64,000 nt of DNA from Arthrobacter sp. KBS0703 (GTDB taxonomy: Bacteria; Actinomycetota; Actinomycetes; Actinomycetales; Micrococcaceae). Below, one piece after another: positions 56,301-64,000 of this stretch. The stretch is from assembly GCF_002008315.2 (NCBI RefSeq), contig NZ_MVDG02000001.1:2790001-2854000 (forward strand), read 5' to 3'. Under the pieces are notes generated by a model that worked only from the letters and a program-made list of their open reading frames with translations, made no database searches and was not told where the DNA came from. The number at the start of each line of letters is the position of its first letter. The first letter of the stretch is position 1. The position numbers and the translations under genes are program-made.

Positions 56301-59300
56301 TCGAGATACGTTGCGGGCGGCCGGACCTCGCCGTTGATGACGGAGAGCGGTTCGTGGAGTTTGGGCAGGTGCTCGCCTCGTCCCCGCACGAAGGCAAGAA
56401 CCAGTGAGTTGCCGGTCAGGCGGCCGGCGCGCCCTACCCGTTGCAGGTAGGAGGCCACAGACGTCGGCAGCGAGGCAAGCATCACGCAGGACAGGTCCCC
56501 GATGTCGATGCCCATCTCCAGCGTGGGGGTCGCGACCAGGACATTGGGAGCCTGCGGGTTGTCGGCGCCGGACTTGAACTGCGTTTCGTAGAGGATCCTT
56601 GTCGCGTCGTCGAGCAGCGAGGTGTGTTCCCGGGCCACGACACGCTTGCTTTCGCGTGAGGAGTACAGATCGCGGTAGAAGTTGCGTGCGTCGGCGGCGT
56701 GCCGCTGCAGGGTGCCGCTGCAGCGGACCAGGGTGCAGGGGGCCCCAACCAGCTGGTCGACGACGGTCAGGCTGCCCGGGGTGATGGCCTGGCAGACCTT
56801 GCACTGGACGGTGTGGCGTCCTGCGGCCAGGTCATCGGCGTCCGGGACGGAGAGCACGATTTTCTCCGCGTCGAGCCAGTAGACATCGGCGCCGGAGTTC
56901 GTCTTCGAGCTGCCGAGGGTTCCGTCGTCGGCGAGTGCGATGATAAGTGCCTTGGCGAGGTAGCCGCTGTCTGCGGGGGCGACGCCGAGGCAGCGGGCTG
57001 TCCAGCGTGAGTACCAGGAGGCCGAGGAGGTGACGCCGTCCAGGTTGTCGGTCGCTGCGGCGGCACTGCCGATCCGGGGGAAGGCCGGGGCTGGCCGGCC
57101 GGAGGGGAACGCGGGCATGCCTTCGCCCTTGGGTCGCCCGCCCCAGATCTGCCAGCGTTTGCCGTCGGTCGCGATGTAGCCTTTGAGCCATTCGTGGTGG
57201 ACGCCGCCCTGGAGGCGGACCCTTTCCACGGTGCCGCGGATCCACTGCAGCAGCTGCTGCTGCGTGGGCGGGGTCTCCCCGACCATGGTCTGGTGGAGGG
57301 CCGAGTCGTAGGCTTTCCGGGCCACAGAGAGCACGCGGGTGGGGTTGCCGGCGTCGGTTTCGACGGCCAGAGACCCGGTGAGTTCCAGTGTCCGGCCGGT
57401 CCGTGACTGCAGCCCGAGCTCCAAGAGGGCGTCGAACTGCAGCCTGCGTTTGGCGAAACGCCGGGCCCGCACGCGTTCCGCCGGGGAGGCCTTCGGGTCC
57501 CAGAACGGCCGGAAGCTTTGCCGGTCCACGAATTCAGGTGCGATCAGCTGGTACCGCGCCCCCGGTGTGTCCGCGCGGGCAATCGCGGCGTCCACGAGTT
57601 CCGAGAGCGTGGCTGGCTGCTCGCCGACGGCTCGCCGCAGGGCGGTGCGGAGCGTCATGGTGTGGGAACGGGACTGCACGTACCCGGCCCTGTGCGCGGC
57701 GTCCTGGACGCTGTCGGTGAAGACGAGGGCTTTCTTTTCCTCATCGTTCAGGCCCTCGGCGCCGAACAGGTTGGAGATACTCACGGAGAGCATGGTGGCG
57801 ATGGCACTGCCCATGAACGCGATGCCGTCCTTGGCCAGGCATGACGGGCAGACGTCTTTCTTGGATTGGTCGTCCGCGTCCTGGCCGGTGAGCATCAGGA
57901 CGGGAATGATCCGCCCTTCGGCAAGGTCGGCGCTGTCCGCCTTCGGCGGCATGGTGGAGAGGCCACGGTTGACGGTGTGGAGCCAGTGCAGGCCCTGCAC
58001 TTGCTCCGAGCCGTCCTGGTGGAATTCGATGATGTCCGCCTCGGCGGCGGCGGAGACGAGGGTCCGGAAGCGCGGGTTGTTCGTGACGCGTGCTTCACGG
58101 ATCTTGGAATCGTCCAGCTCCAGGTCCAGGCCGGTGGGGGCCAGGACGGCGCCCCAGCCCGAGCGGCCACAGTGCCGGCAGTAGAGTGCCGGCAGGAACA
58201 TGTCGTGGGACTGGTCCACGCCGTCGTCGGACCAGCGGAAGCGCGGTGAGGTGTCGACGGCAGCGTCCACGCGGGACATCTCGCGGATCCACAGGTGCGT
58301 TTCCACGGTCAGCTCAGAACGGCCCGCAGTCGCGCGAACATGACTTAGTAAGGCGATAAAGAGTGAAAGGTACTCTTCAGCATCGTCCAGGTTTGCTCCC
58401 CAAAGCATGGTTCGGCGGGAAAAGATGCGGTTAGAAAGGTCTCGAAGGGATACCGCCGCAGTGGCATGCTTGAGGACCTCCAGTGTCAGCGGATGACGCC
58501 GAAGGCTCAGTACCAGATTTGCCGGCGGAGTTCGAAAAAGTGTGTCGGCGATAGCGTCGGCCAGCGTCGTCTCCACCTCAACATCAATGCCGCTTTCTGG
58601 CTCAGTCCACCAACGATCGGTACCGGGCGCCTGGTAGATATGTTCTAGAGAAGGGGACAAGTCCTCTGCGATCGCATCGAGGGAATGAAGATCAGCGTCA
58701 TGTCCGCCCTGACTCCAAGCTGAACCGGACATACGCGCTTCCGTGATTACGGACTCGGGCCGGAAGACTTCGCCGAAGACGGTCTCTGCGAAGCTGAGCA
58801 TAGCTTCCGGGTCACCTTTGCTGCCCAGGGTTGCGGACGTGGCAACGGGTGTGGCCCGGCCGAGCGGCCGAGCGCGGTCTTGCTCGCTCAGCCCGTGTGG
58901 ATGATCCGTCAGGTCATCCGGCCAATAACTCTTGAGCGTCAATCCGAGCCGGCGCAGCAGCATGGCGACGTCGGTGCCCTGGGCACCGTCGTAGGTGTGA
59001 AATTCGTCGAGGACCACGTATTGCAGGCTGGTTGCCGACTTCTGCCAGAGCGGTGCGTCCGTGTGCCGGAGCAGGAGCATGTCCAGCATTTTGTAGTTGG
59101 TCAACAGAATGTCCGGCGGGTCCTGGTGGAACACATCGCGGTCGTTTATCAAACCGTCCGGTCCGACCCTGGTGCGGTTTGTGTCCTTTTGGCCCGTGTA
59201 GATGCCAGCGGTGACCCCGGAGAGCTCTGGATGAGTTGTTAGCAGCTCGGCCAAGCGTTTGGCTTGGTCGTTGGCGAGGGCGTTCATGGGGTAGAGGATG

Positions 59301-59719
59301 AGCGCCTTGATGCCTGTGATGCCGTCCCGTTTGGCGCGCAGCACATGGTCCAGGATCGGGTAGAGAAAAGCTTCCGTCTTACCGGATCCTGTGCCGGTGG
59401 TAACCAGGGTCGGCTCGGGGCGACGGTGTGCGCCTGCGACCCCCTTACTGCTGAGCCGCTGGAAAGCCTTCGCCTGGTGGCCGTAGGGTTCGAAGCCCTC
59501 GTACCAGTCGAGGCAGTCACGCCATCCAGGCTCGGCGGTTTCGAAGGGAAGCCGCAGCCGGACGTAGGCGCCTTTGAAAAGACCCTGATCCGGATCTGCC
59601 AGGAAGTCCTTGATGGCGGACTGCGCGTTCCCGTCCGTGAGCGCGAACGTGGTGGCGAGGTAGTCGGAAAGTCCGCGGCGAAGATCCCCGGCCTGGGTGG
59701 TGGGCAGAAGCTCAGACAT
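53321..59719 (-). CDS. Large DEAD/DEAH helicase with DUF1998 and Vsr-like region (DruE-like)
   Basis: A 2132-aa protein. The N-terminal SF2 core has TGTGSGKTEAFLYPIL (near 111), LYPMNALANDQ and DEFHTYDGAQG (near 240). The second RecA part has ATPTLEMGIDIGDLS (near 1065) and QRVGRAGR (near 1095). A zinc-type four-Cys group (CPQCG..CLRCG) lies near 1410 and a DUF1998 region near 1600-1680 with CSCRFEERLACHHCLLPFAD. A Vsr-like segment (RPDFLL..VLAIYTDGFTFH) is near 1790-1840. Size and domain order resemble DruE of Druantia. The start overlaps the methyltransferase stop by one base (TGATG), so stoichiometric synthesis is likely. Confidence 0.85.
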   Translation of the reverse strand: MSELLPTTQAGDLRRGLSDYLATTFALTDGNAQSAIKDFLADPDQGLFKGAYVRLRLPFETAEPGWRDCLDWYEGFEPYGHQAKAFQRLSSKGVAGAHRRPEPTLVTTGTGSGKTEAFLYPILDHVLRAKRDGITGIKALILYPMNALANDQAKRLAELLTTHPELSGVTAGIYTGQKDTNRTRVGPDGLINDRDVFHQDPPDILLTNYKMLDMLLLRHTDAPLWQKSATSLQYVVLDEFHTYDGAQGTDVAMLLRRLGLTLKSYWPDDLTDHPHGLSEQDRARPLGRATPVATSATLGSKGDPEAMLSFAETVFGEVFRPESVITEARMSGSAWSQGGHDADLHSLDAIAEDLSPSLEHIYQAPGTDRWWTEPESGIDVEVETTLADAIADTLFRTPPANLVLSLRRHPLTLEVLKHATAAVSLRDLSNRIFSRRTMLWGANLDDAEEYLSLFIALLSHVRATAGRSELTVETHLWIREMSRVDAAVDTSPRFRWSDDGVDQSHDMFLPALYCRHCGRSGWGAVLAPTGLDLELDDSKIREARVTNNPRFRTLVSAAAEADIIEFHQDGSEQVQGLHWLHTVNRGLSTMPPKADSADLAEGRIIPVLMLTGQDADDQSKKDVCPSCLAKDGIAFMGSAIATMLSVSISNLFGAEGLNDEEKKALVFTDSVQDAAHRAGYVQSRSHTMTLRTALRRAVGEQPATLSELVDAAIARADTPGARYQLIAPEFVDRQSFRPFWDPKASPAERVRARRFAKRRLQFDALLELGLQSRTGRTLELTGSLAVETDAGNPTRVLSVARKAYDSALHQTMVGETPPTQQQLLQWIRGTVERVRLQGGVHHEWLKGYIATDGKRWQIWGGRPKGEGMPAFPSGRPAPAFPRIGSAAAATDNLDGVTSSASWYSRWTARCLGVAPADSGYLAKALIIALADDGTLGSSKTNSGADVYWLDAEKIVLSVPDADDLAAGRHTVQCKVCQAITPGSLTVVDQLVGAPCTLVRCSGTLQRHAADARNFYRDLYSSRESKRVVAREHTSLLDDATRILYETQFKSGADNPQAPNVLVATPTLEMGIDIGDLSCVMLASLPTSVASYLQRVGRAGRLTGNSLVLAFVRGRGEHLPKLHEPLSVINGEVRPPATYLDAEEILGRQYVAHVADRFARVAGRPHPVDAIQALGSVAPGSFIGDLIEDATANATAYLTEFLDQFGERISADSAARLTAWASRHDDGEPSGLARHLIRAAREWKADVDELDTRRKEIGNALPELEEAAALAERLDDKTSDAHQALRTAKATLKMIRDQLKQLRGQYWISVLEAYGVLPNYTLLDDSVSLDVGLSWKDADTQEFVTDTVTYNRGASVALSEFAPGATFYAQGMEILIDAVDLGPQQSHIQKWQVCPQCGWIKTDLGAAAAVQNCLRCGTSAIADMGQMMDVVVMKKVSAEVRRDEAAINDRRDNRVRERFTIVAAADIDPQHLQKRWFVEGYDFGAEYFNRVDIRWLNTGRTASNGGVRTIAGDDVRTPMFRLCSYCGQLDQSAKENMPTEHRFWCKYRKAAQESVKEVVLARELNTQGVVLHLPLDVTYGDDFSVPSLQAAMLLGLQKVLGGAPDHLGVLRINDPAYGGDRIALMLHDKVPGGTGYLAEFANAERVWELLHAAWQTVRDCSCRFEERLACHHCLLPFADPWTVDKVARASAERLLGLLLRSGEAATDGGLPPSFSDWTVTEEAPDAETSIESLLEKRFRKAWMDRLKAVGAHTKVTPGALADTITFRIPGQQFQWQLIPQVDVAGTRPDFLLKGPPDPNFPVLAIYTDGFTFHASPEHNRIADDATKRDKLRHSSELSGAAVPWAVTWQDVEAFEAGRDAAATLPSWANAKLNAQLMANYPVNAAIMDMLGRDAMTMLWEWVNRPDPEAWANFSELVPLMLMAQRPEPGDADAMYAHAAALSQGLARSLPAGTVSAWTYSSGSLGFAAAGSPKSLSTIAVGLCLDDRTEAVGSPVHEASWREWLRLSNLLAFKPIGLTIGSVMSPVSAGGSVEEEAVRLEMSDGLSPAWNELLEQATEFEKTLLLAIANADISVLPELGFEVDGLPVSIAWPDYRIAVVMDGDDGRAELQAAGWATVGTDVDEICELLKVKGA

Positions 59720-62700
59720 CAGGACTTTTCCTCCAGCATGCTTGCGAAGTGCGCGTAAGCCTTCCGCATGTCTTCCTCGCGATCAAAGCTTCGGAAAGGG
59801 AACTCGAAGACGTACTGGATACCGCTCTGCGGGTGCGTCCAGGTTCGTTCCTCGGGAGTCAGGCTCTCGCCGACCTTACGATAAAGCCGGTTCATGTCAC
59901 CCGGAACCTTGCGGCCGTTGGCGTCGTAGAGGTCAATCTGCTCGTAGCCTCGAAGAACGGGGAACTGAGTTCGATAGATGGTGCAGAGTTCATCGACGGG
60001 CACCCCCAAAGAAAGAGCGGCGAGTACATCCAGCTCGACTTGAACTAACCGACGACTGGCTGCTTTGCGTACGACGGATTTGGCCGCCCCTGCGTTTCCT
60101 GCCTCTTCACACAATGAAGTGAAGGCTGCTGTAAGAGAGATAAGCCTAAGAAAGTTCTCCACAATGGAGTTGATAAATGGCGACTTAATTTGTATTGGGA
60201 GCCGGCCGATGTCATCACCGGAGATTTTGGAAGCACCGACGACTTTCATCAGGAAGTCAGCAATCAACGAGGACGAAAGACCAGCTACGGCCACTAGCGT
60301 TCGAGCGTCATCCGCTACAACTACGCCAGCCGCGTAGACGTTATCAACGTGCGCAGCGCCCGGGGGGATAACCGAAGGATGGAGTGTTCGGGCGCCCGTG
60401 ACGGCGGCCATCCTTCGCCAGACCATGCGGTACTGGCTCCGTTGCTGAATCGGCCGTCCGTCGGCTGACACCCATGACCCGAAACTAGAGTTATATAACG
60501 GCCCGTCGCCGACGCGTTGATAGCTGGTGCGCGGGATGAAGTTGCCCGGAAGAGCCTCGAGGTCCAGCTCCGTCCAGTCAAGGTTGTTCTTCATGGTTGG
60601 GTTGGGCTGCTTGGCAAAAGGATTCGCCACTGTGAAGTGCGGGCCTTGTAGGATGACGTCGTTCCATGAGCCCGGGACAGCAGATCCAACCTCGAAGTAT
60701 CCGTTTTTCCGGTCTGTCGTCTCGTTCCAACCGGATGAATACTGCAGCCCCAGCTCACGCACCCGTGGCGCTTTGCTCAGCCTTTCCAGTACCCGCGAGC
60801 TTGCCCGATTGACGGGGTACACCATGCGGGCCTGGACTGCAGGCGTTCCCGGCTCGTCAAGGATGTCAGCCCAGACACTCAGAACGGATTCGTCCACATT
60901 GATGATGCGTTCCAAGTGAGGGCGGGTATCCCATTTGCCGTCACCGTCTTTGAGACCCGGAACTTCCCCGGATCCGTCGTGAACCTCAGAGCGTGAAATG
61001 GTGTCCGGATGGTAGATCGAGGCCGCCATTTTGAACCGTGGAGACTCGCCACGCGCACCATAGACGTGCACACCGTAGGTCACATGGTGGTCGATTTCGA
61101 AAAGCGACAGTTCGTTGATGAACTGCCAATGTCGGCGGAGACGCCGGTAGGTTTCAGCCCTAAGGTGTGCGGCTTTCTTTTCCGTGAAATGAGATTCGGG
61201 ATGAAGTAGAGCAACAACGCCGGTCTTCGCAACGGAGGCCCACGTCCTCTCCATGAAAGACCGATAGAGGTCCGGACGAAGGCCAGCCAAGATCGGGTAG
61301 GACGCGGGCGACGTCAGAAGCTCACGAACCGCCACAATCCCGACAGCTTGTGAACACATGAACTCAACCTGAGCGAGATCCGCCTTGGCCAGGCGCTGCT
61401 TTTCGGCCTTCTGCGATTGCGTCTGCTTGTCGTTCAGCTGCCACCACGGATCAAACTCCGCATATACAGCGTTTTCGTCCCAGTCTGGCCGCACCCAAGG
61501 CGGGTTACCCACCTGTAGATCAAATCCATCGCGTCCAAAGACGGAGGCGAAATCGAGTTCCCAATGGAAGAACCCCTGGTCGGCCGCGATGCCCTCGCAC
61601 ACCTGCAGCCAGGGATGTTGCTTCTTAGCGACCTCGATGTCGGACACCAGGGCAAACTCAAGGTCCGCCCGTTCGGCGTCGTTCAGTTCGTCCCAGGTCG
61701 ACGCAGCACCAAAAGTCTGCTGCCCCGTCATCTTCGACTCTTTGCCGTGCAGGCCAAGAATCGCCTCCAGCGCTGCGAGCCATTCGTCCAGTGTCGGAGG
61801 TGTTGCCCCGCCGGTGGCGCGCTCAGTCAGGGGCCAGAACCACAGCGCGTTCCAGGCATCCATGACCCGGCGGAGACGCTGGTAGGCGCCGTTCAGGTCG
61901 TTAAGAGTTTCCTCAATCTGCTCGCGGGTGACGGCCTGAACCTTCGTGCCGGCAGCGCCAGGTTCAACAACCGAGGGCTGCTTGCCGAAGTAGTTGATGT
62001 CCCGCCGGGCCTCCGATTCGGCGACCTGGAGCCGGCGCAGAGTGAGCTTCCACAGGGATTCGACGCGGCGGCCAAGGTTCACCATGCGGTCGACCTGGGT
62101 CTTGTTGGGTTTGGACTTGCTCTTGTTGCGCCAGGCCTTGAGCTCCTGCTGGGCTTCCCCCGCCAGATCCTTGACTTCCTTGGCGTCGGCCGCCGCCCCC
62201 CAGCCGTCGGCAGGGAGCAGGAAATGGTGGATGCGGCCCACCACATTGGGATCGTCCGTCTCGGCAGTCATGGCCTCGACGAGCCCGGTCAAGGGCGCGT
62301 CCTGCGGGGCGCTCTTCAGCCACGACTTGTCATTCACTGATTGCCGTGAGTAGGTGGCCCGGCGGGCGCCGATCAGGGAGTTGCCGCGGCGCAGGCGAAG
62401 CCCGAACCAGGGGGCCTGCAGGTCCTTCACCATGGTGTCGAGCCAGAGGGAGACTTCGGCGAGTTCCACCGCCGTCGAGTTCAGGTCCACGCCGTGGACC
62501 TGATGCAGAGCGATCTGGGCCTTGACCTTCTGGAGTTCCTGCGGGTATTCGTCCGCGGGGATCCGGACGTCCAGCTCATCCTGCTTGCGCTTCAGGTACT
62601 CGTCCGCGAGCTGGCGGACAGCTTCCAAGGCGAACGCACCGGACCCCAGGGCCGGCTCGCAGACCGTAAGGTCCAGGATGTCGTCGGCCGCGGTCTTCTG

Positions 62701-64000
62701 CGCATTCTGGTCCAACAGCTCTTCGAGCGCCTGGGATACAACGAATTTCGTCAGCACCTCGGGCGTGTAATAGGAAGCGGACTGTTGGCGTTCGCGGCCG
62801 GCGAGCCGGAAAACGAAGGAACCCGCAGCGTGCAGCACGGGGCGCCGCTCCCCCGTCCGTTCGTCTTCTTCGACTACGAAGTGCTTGGCGTCAATGGACT
62901 CGGACCGGTCCACCGGGACCACCCAGGATCCCTTGTCCGGGTTCCCGTCTTTGGCCACCTCGTGCAGGGGCTCCGCGGCGATGAACCCCGTGTAGGACAT
63001 CAGCCCCTCGTAGACGGCCCCGAGCTGGTTGATGCCCAGCTCCGCGTAGGAAATGAAACCCCGGTCTTTGCCCTTGGCTTCCTTGCTGAGCAAAAGGTGC
63101 TGGAGGACTCGCTGCAGTTCGGCATTGCTGAGCTTGGTATCACTGATCAGAGAGGTTGCGGCGTCGTGGAAGAGGTCGGCCTTGAGGGGTTGGAAGGCCA
63201 GGCCTTCGTTCTCGCCGGAGGCCTCGTCGGAGGGGCTGGTCCCTGCGGGAGCGTGGCCGTTGTCCACCAGGTGAAACAGCTGCGCGAGGGATTCGTAGAT
63301 GTGGGTGCCGCGCCGGGACTCCGGGGACTGGATGTTGACCAGGGTCAGTTCCCGCAGCCGGTCCAAGCCGTAGCCCTCGTTGTATTCGCCGGCACCAACC
63401 GGAAGGACGCCCATCTCCGGGGAGGCCTCAGCGTAAAGGAGGAAGAGTATCCGGTAGAGGAACCGCAAAGACTGGCGGGCCAGGACCTGACCGTCCACGT
63501 TCTCGACGCCCAGACCTGCTGCACGGCGGCGGTCCAGGACATCGTTGGCGATGATTTCGATGGAGCGCCGGATGCCCTCGCGAAGGTCCTGGGAGACGCC
63601 CACGGTGTGTTTGACGGAGGCGTCGAGAACGCCGTCCCACCAGATGGAGCCGTCCGGCGTCGGCATGAGGGAGTCACGGCCGAAGATCGCCAGAAACCGG
63701 TCCGTCTCGGAGTTCTTCTTGGTGTCGTTGCGGTCCGCAACCAGGAGCGCATCCGCGGCCAAGTAGCGGCCCTCGGCCCAGCGTTCCTGTTCGGTCAGCA
63801 CCAGCCACCGGCCGGCCATGATAACGACAAACTTCGGGGCCTTGTCCGAAAGGTAGGCCTCAGACACGGCCTTCGCCACAGTCAGCGCCGGGGACGGCTC
63901 TTTGCCGTCCACCAGAACCCGCCCGAGCGGAAGCACCATGGACAGCACGTCTTCCAGCGCGTCCGCCGGGGCGGCCTCGATGAACAGGACCTCGGAGTTC
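59719..64000 (-). CDS. Eco57I/PglX-type adenine-specific DNA methyltransferase (5' end outside window)
   Basis: At least 1427 codons with no start in the window: the frame is still open at base 64000. The N6-adenine methyltransferase core is clear, with motif I EPALGSGAFALEAV (about 62640) and motif IV NPPWVRPDW (about 61500), separated by a long insert as in Eco57I/PglX/DrmMI-size enzymes. The C-terminal 450 residues are probably target recognition (KKAAHLRAETYRRLRRHWQF, PGNFIPRTSY). It would mark host DNA on adenine and is cotranscribed with the DUF1998 helicase, the UvrD-like helicase and the DUF3883 gene. Whether a nuclease domain exists further N-terminal cannot be seen. Confidence 0.88.
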   Translation of the reverse strand, partial: NSEVLFIEAAPADALEDVLSMVLPLGRVLVDGKEPSPALTVAKAVSEAYLSDKAPKFVVIMAGRWLVLTEQERWAEGRYLAADALLVADRNDTKKNSETDRFLAIFGRDSLMPTPDGSIWWDGVLDASVKHTVGVSQDLREGIRRSIEIIANDVLDRRRAAGLGVENVDGQVLARQSLRFLYRILFLLYAEASPEMGVLPVGAGEYNEGYGLDRLRELTLVNIQSPESRRGTHIYESLAQLFHLVDNGHAPAGTSPSDEASGENEGLAFQPLKADLFHDAATSLISDTKLSNAELQRVLQHLLLSKEAKGKDRGFISYAELGINQLGAVYEGLMSYTGFIAAEPLHEVAKDGNPDKGSWVVPVDRSESIDAKHFVVEEDERTGERRPVLHAAGSFVFRLAGRERQQSASYYTPEVLTKFVVSQALEELLDQNAQKTAADDILDLTVCEPALGSGAFALEAVRQLADEYLKRKQDELDVRIPADEYPQELQKVKAQIALHQVHGVDLNSTAVELAEVSLWLDTMVKDLQAPWFGLRLRRGNSLIGARRATYSRQSVNDKSWLKSAPQDAPLTGLVEAMTAETDDPNVVGRIHHFLLPADGWGAAADAKEVKDLAGEAQQELKAWRNKSKSKPNKTQVDRMVNLGRRVESLWKLTLRRLQVAESEARRDINYFGKQPSVVEPGAAGTKVQAVTREQIEETLNDLNGAYQRLRRVMDAWNALWFWPLTERATGGATPPTLDEWLAALEAILGLHGKESKMTGQQTFGAASTWDELNDAERADLEFALVSDIEVAKKQHPWLQVCEGIAADQGFFHWELDFASVFGRDGFDLQVGNPPWVRPDWDENAVYAEFDPWWQLNDKQTQSQKAEKQRLAKADLAQVEFMCSQAVGIVAVRELLTSPASYPILAGLRPDLYRSFMERTWASVAKTGVVALLHPESHFTEKKAAHLRAETYRRLRRHWQFINELSLFEIDHHVTYGVHVYGARGESPRFKMAASIYHPDTISRSEVHDGSGEVPGLKDGDGKWDTRPHLERIINVDESVLSVWADILDEPGTPAVQARMVYPVNRASSRVLERLSKAPRVRELGLQYSSGWNETTDRKNGYFEVGSAVPGSWNDVILQGPHFTVANPFAKQPNPTMKNNLDWTELDLEALPGNFIPRTSYQRVGDGPLYNSSFGSWVSADGRPIQQRSQYRMVWRRMAAVTGARTLHPSVIPPGAAHVDNVYAAGVVVADDARTLVAVAGLSSSLIADFLMKVVGASKISGDDIGRLPIQIKSPFINSIVENFLRLISLTAAFTSLCEEAGNAGAAKSVVRKAASRRLVQVELDVLAALSLGVPVDELCTIYRTQFPVLRGYEQIDLYDANGRKVPGDMNRLYRKVGESLTPEERTWTHPQSGIQYVFEFPFRSFDREEDMRKAYAHFASMLEEKS

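Overview
The window is high-GC chromosomal DNA of an Arthrobacter-type actinobacterium (Micrococcaceae). The evidence is the strongly G/C-ending codon use, the DUF6421-SDR pair, the GAF-regulator remnant and the style of the sulfur cluster; no rRNA or tRNA gene is present to fix the species. It divides into a metabolic left part (1-21 kb) and a large defence island (21-64 kb) that runs off the right edge.

Left part. (i) 1-3.4 kb: the 3' end of a glutamine-synthetase-like gene, puuD, an aldehyde dehydrogenase and an SDR form a tight operon, probably for gamma-glutamylated polyamine/amine catabolism, closed by a perfect hairpin terminator. (ii) 3.43-3.83 kb: a broken duplicate of the nucleoside hydrolase found intact at 16.4 kb. 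It is interrupted by a 38-bp Tn5 mosaic-end palindrome, the Nextera mate-pair junction adapter, so this stretch should be treated as a probable assembly artefact. (iii) 4.2-10.8 kb: a reactive-sulfur detoxification cluster with an MFS permease, a persulfide-dioxygenase/rhodanese fusion, thioredoxin, three further rhodaneses (one membrane-anchored) and a TauE/SafE sulfite-type exporter. Divergent from it are a CstR-like persulfide sensor, a DUF302 protein and a DsrE-like protein. Three C/G-rich operators spaced exactly 21 bp lie between the divergent genes, and a fourth lies in front of the dioxygenase. (iv) 10.9-11.9 kb: two decayed transposases fused in one reading frame. (v) 12-20.6 kb: a LysP-type permease, a DUF6421-SDR pair, and a nucleoside-salvage locus (MFS permease and nucleoside hydrolase divergent from a ribokinase-family kinase and an acetyltransferase).

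Defence island. 20.5-29.8 kb (minus strand): a 2158-aa HEPN/transglutaminase-like/DUF4011/SF1-helicase/Vsr-like protein, followed by a lipase-like protein with a glycine-rich membrane segment and by a membrane-anchored DUF4230 protein. 30-33.5 kb: a DUF6994-like gene, a small membrane protein and a GAF-regulator pseudogene with about five frameshifts. 33.6-37.7 kb: a GmrSD-type DUF262/DUF1524 enzyme with a C-terminal RAMA-like domain, and a divergent C5-cytosine methyltransferase. 38.2-50 kb (plus strand): a compact four-gene operon of sacsin-like ATPase/DEAD helicase, UvrD-like helicase, DrmA and DrmB. 50-64 kb (minus strand): a convergent four-gene unit of Eco57I-type adenine methyltransferase (5' end outside the window), a 2132-aa DEAD/DUF1998 helicase, a UvrD-like helicase with a RelE-like N-terminus, and a DUF3883 nuclease. 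A perfect 14-bp hairpin separates the two convergent units.

The most interesting unit is 36.5-64 kb. It holds the DISARM core pair drmA-drmB and both a 5mC and an N6-adenine methyltransferase, but no recognisable PLD nuclease (drmC), SNF2 helicase (drmD) or drmE. In their places are a sacsin-ATPase helicase, two UvrD-type helicases, a DruE-like DUF1998 helicase and a DUF3883 nuclease. I read it as either one expanded DISARM-like system or two adjacent defence systems ending at a shared terminator.
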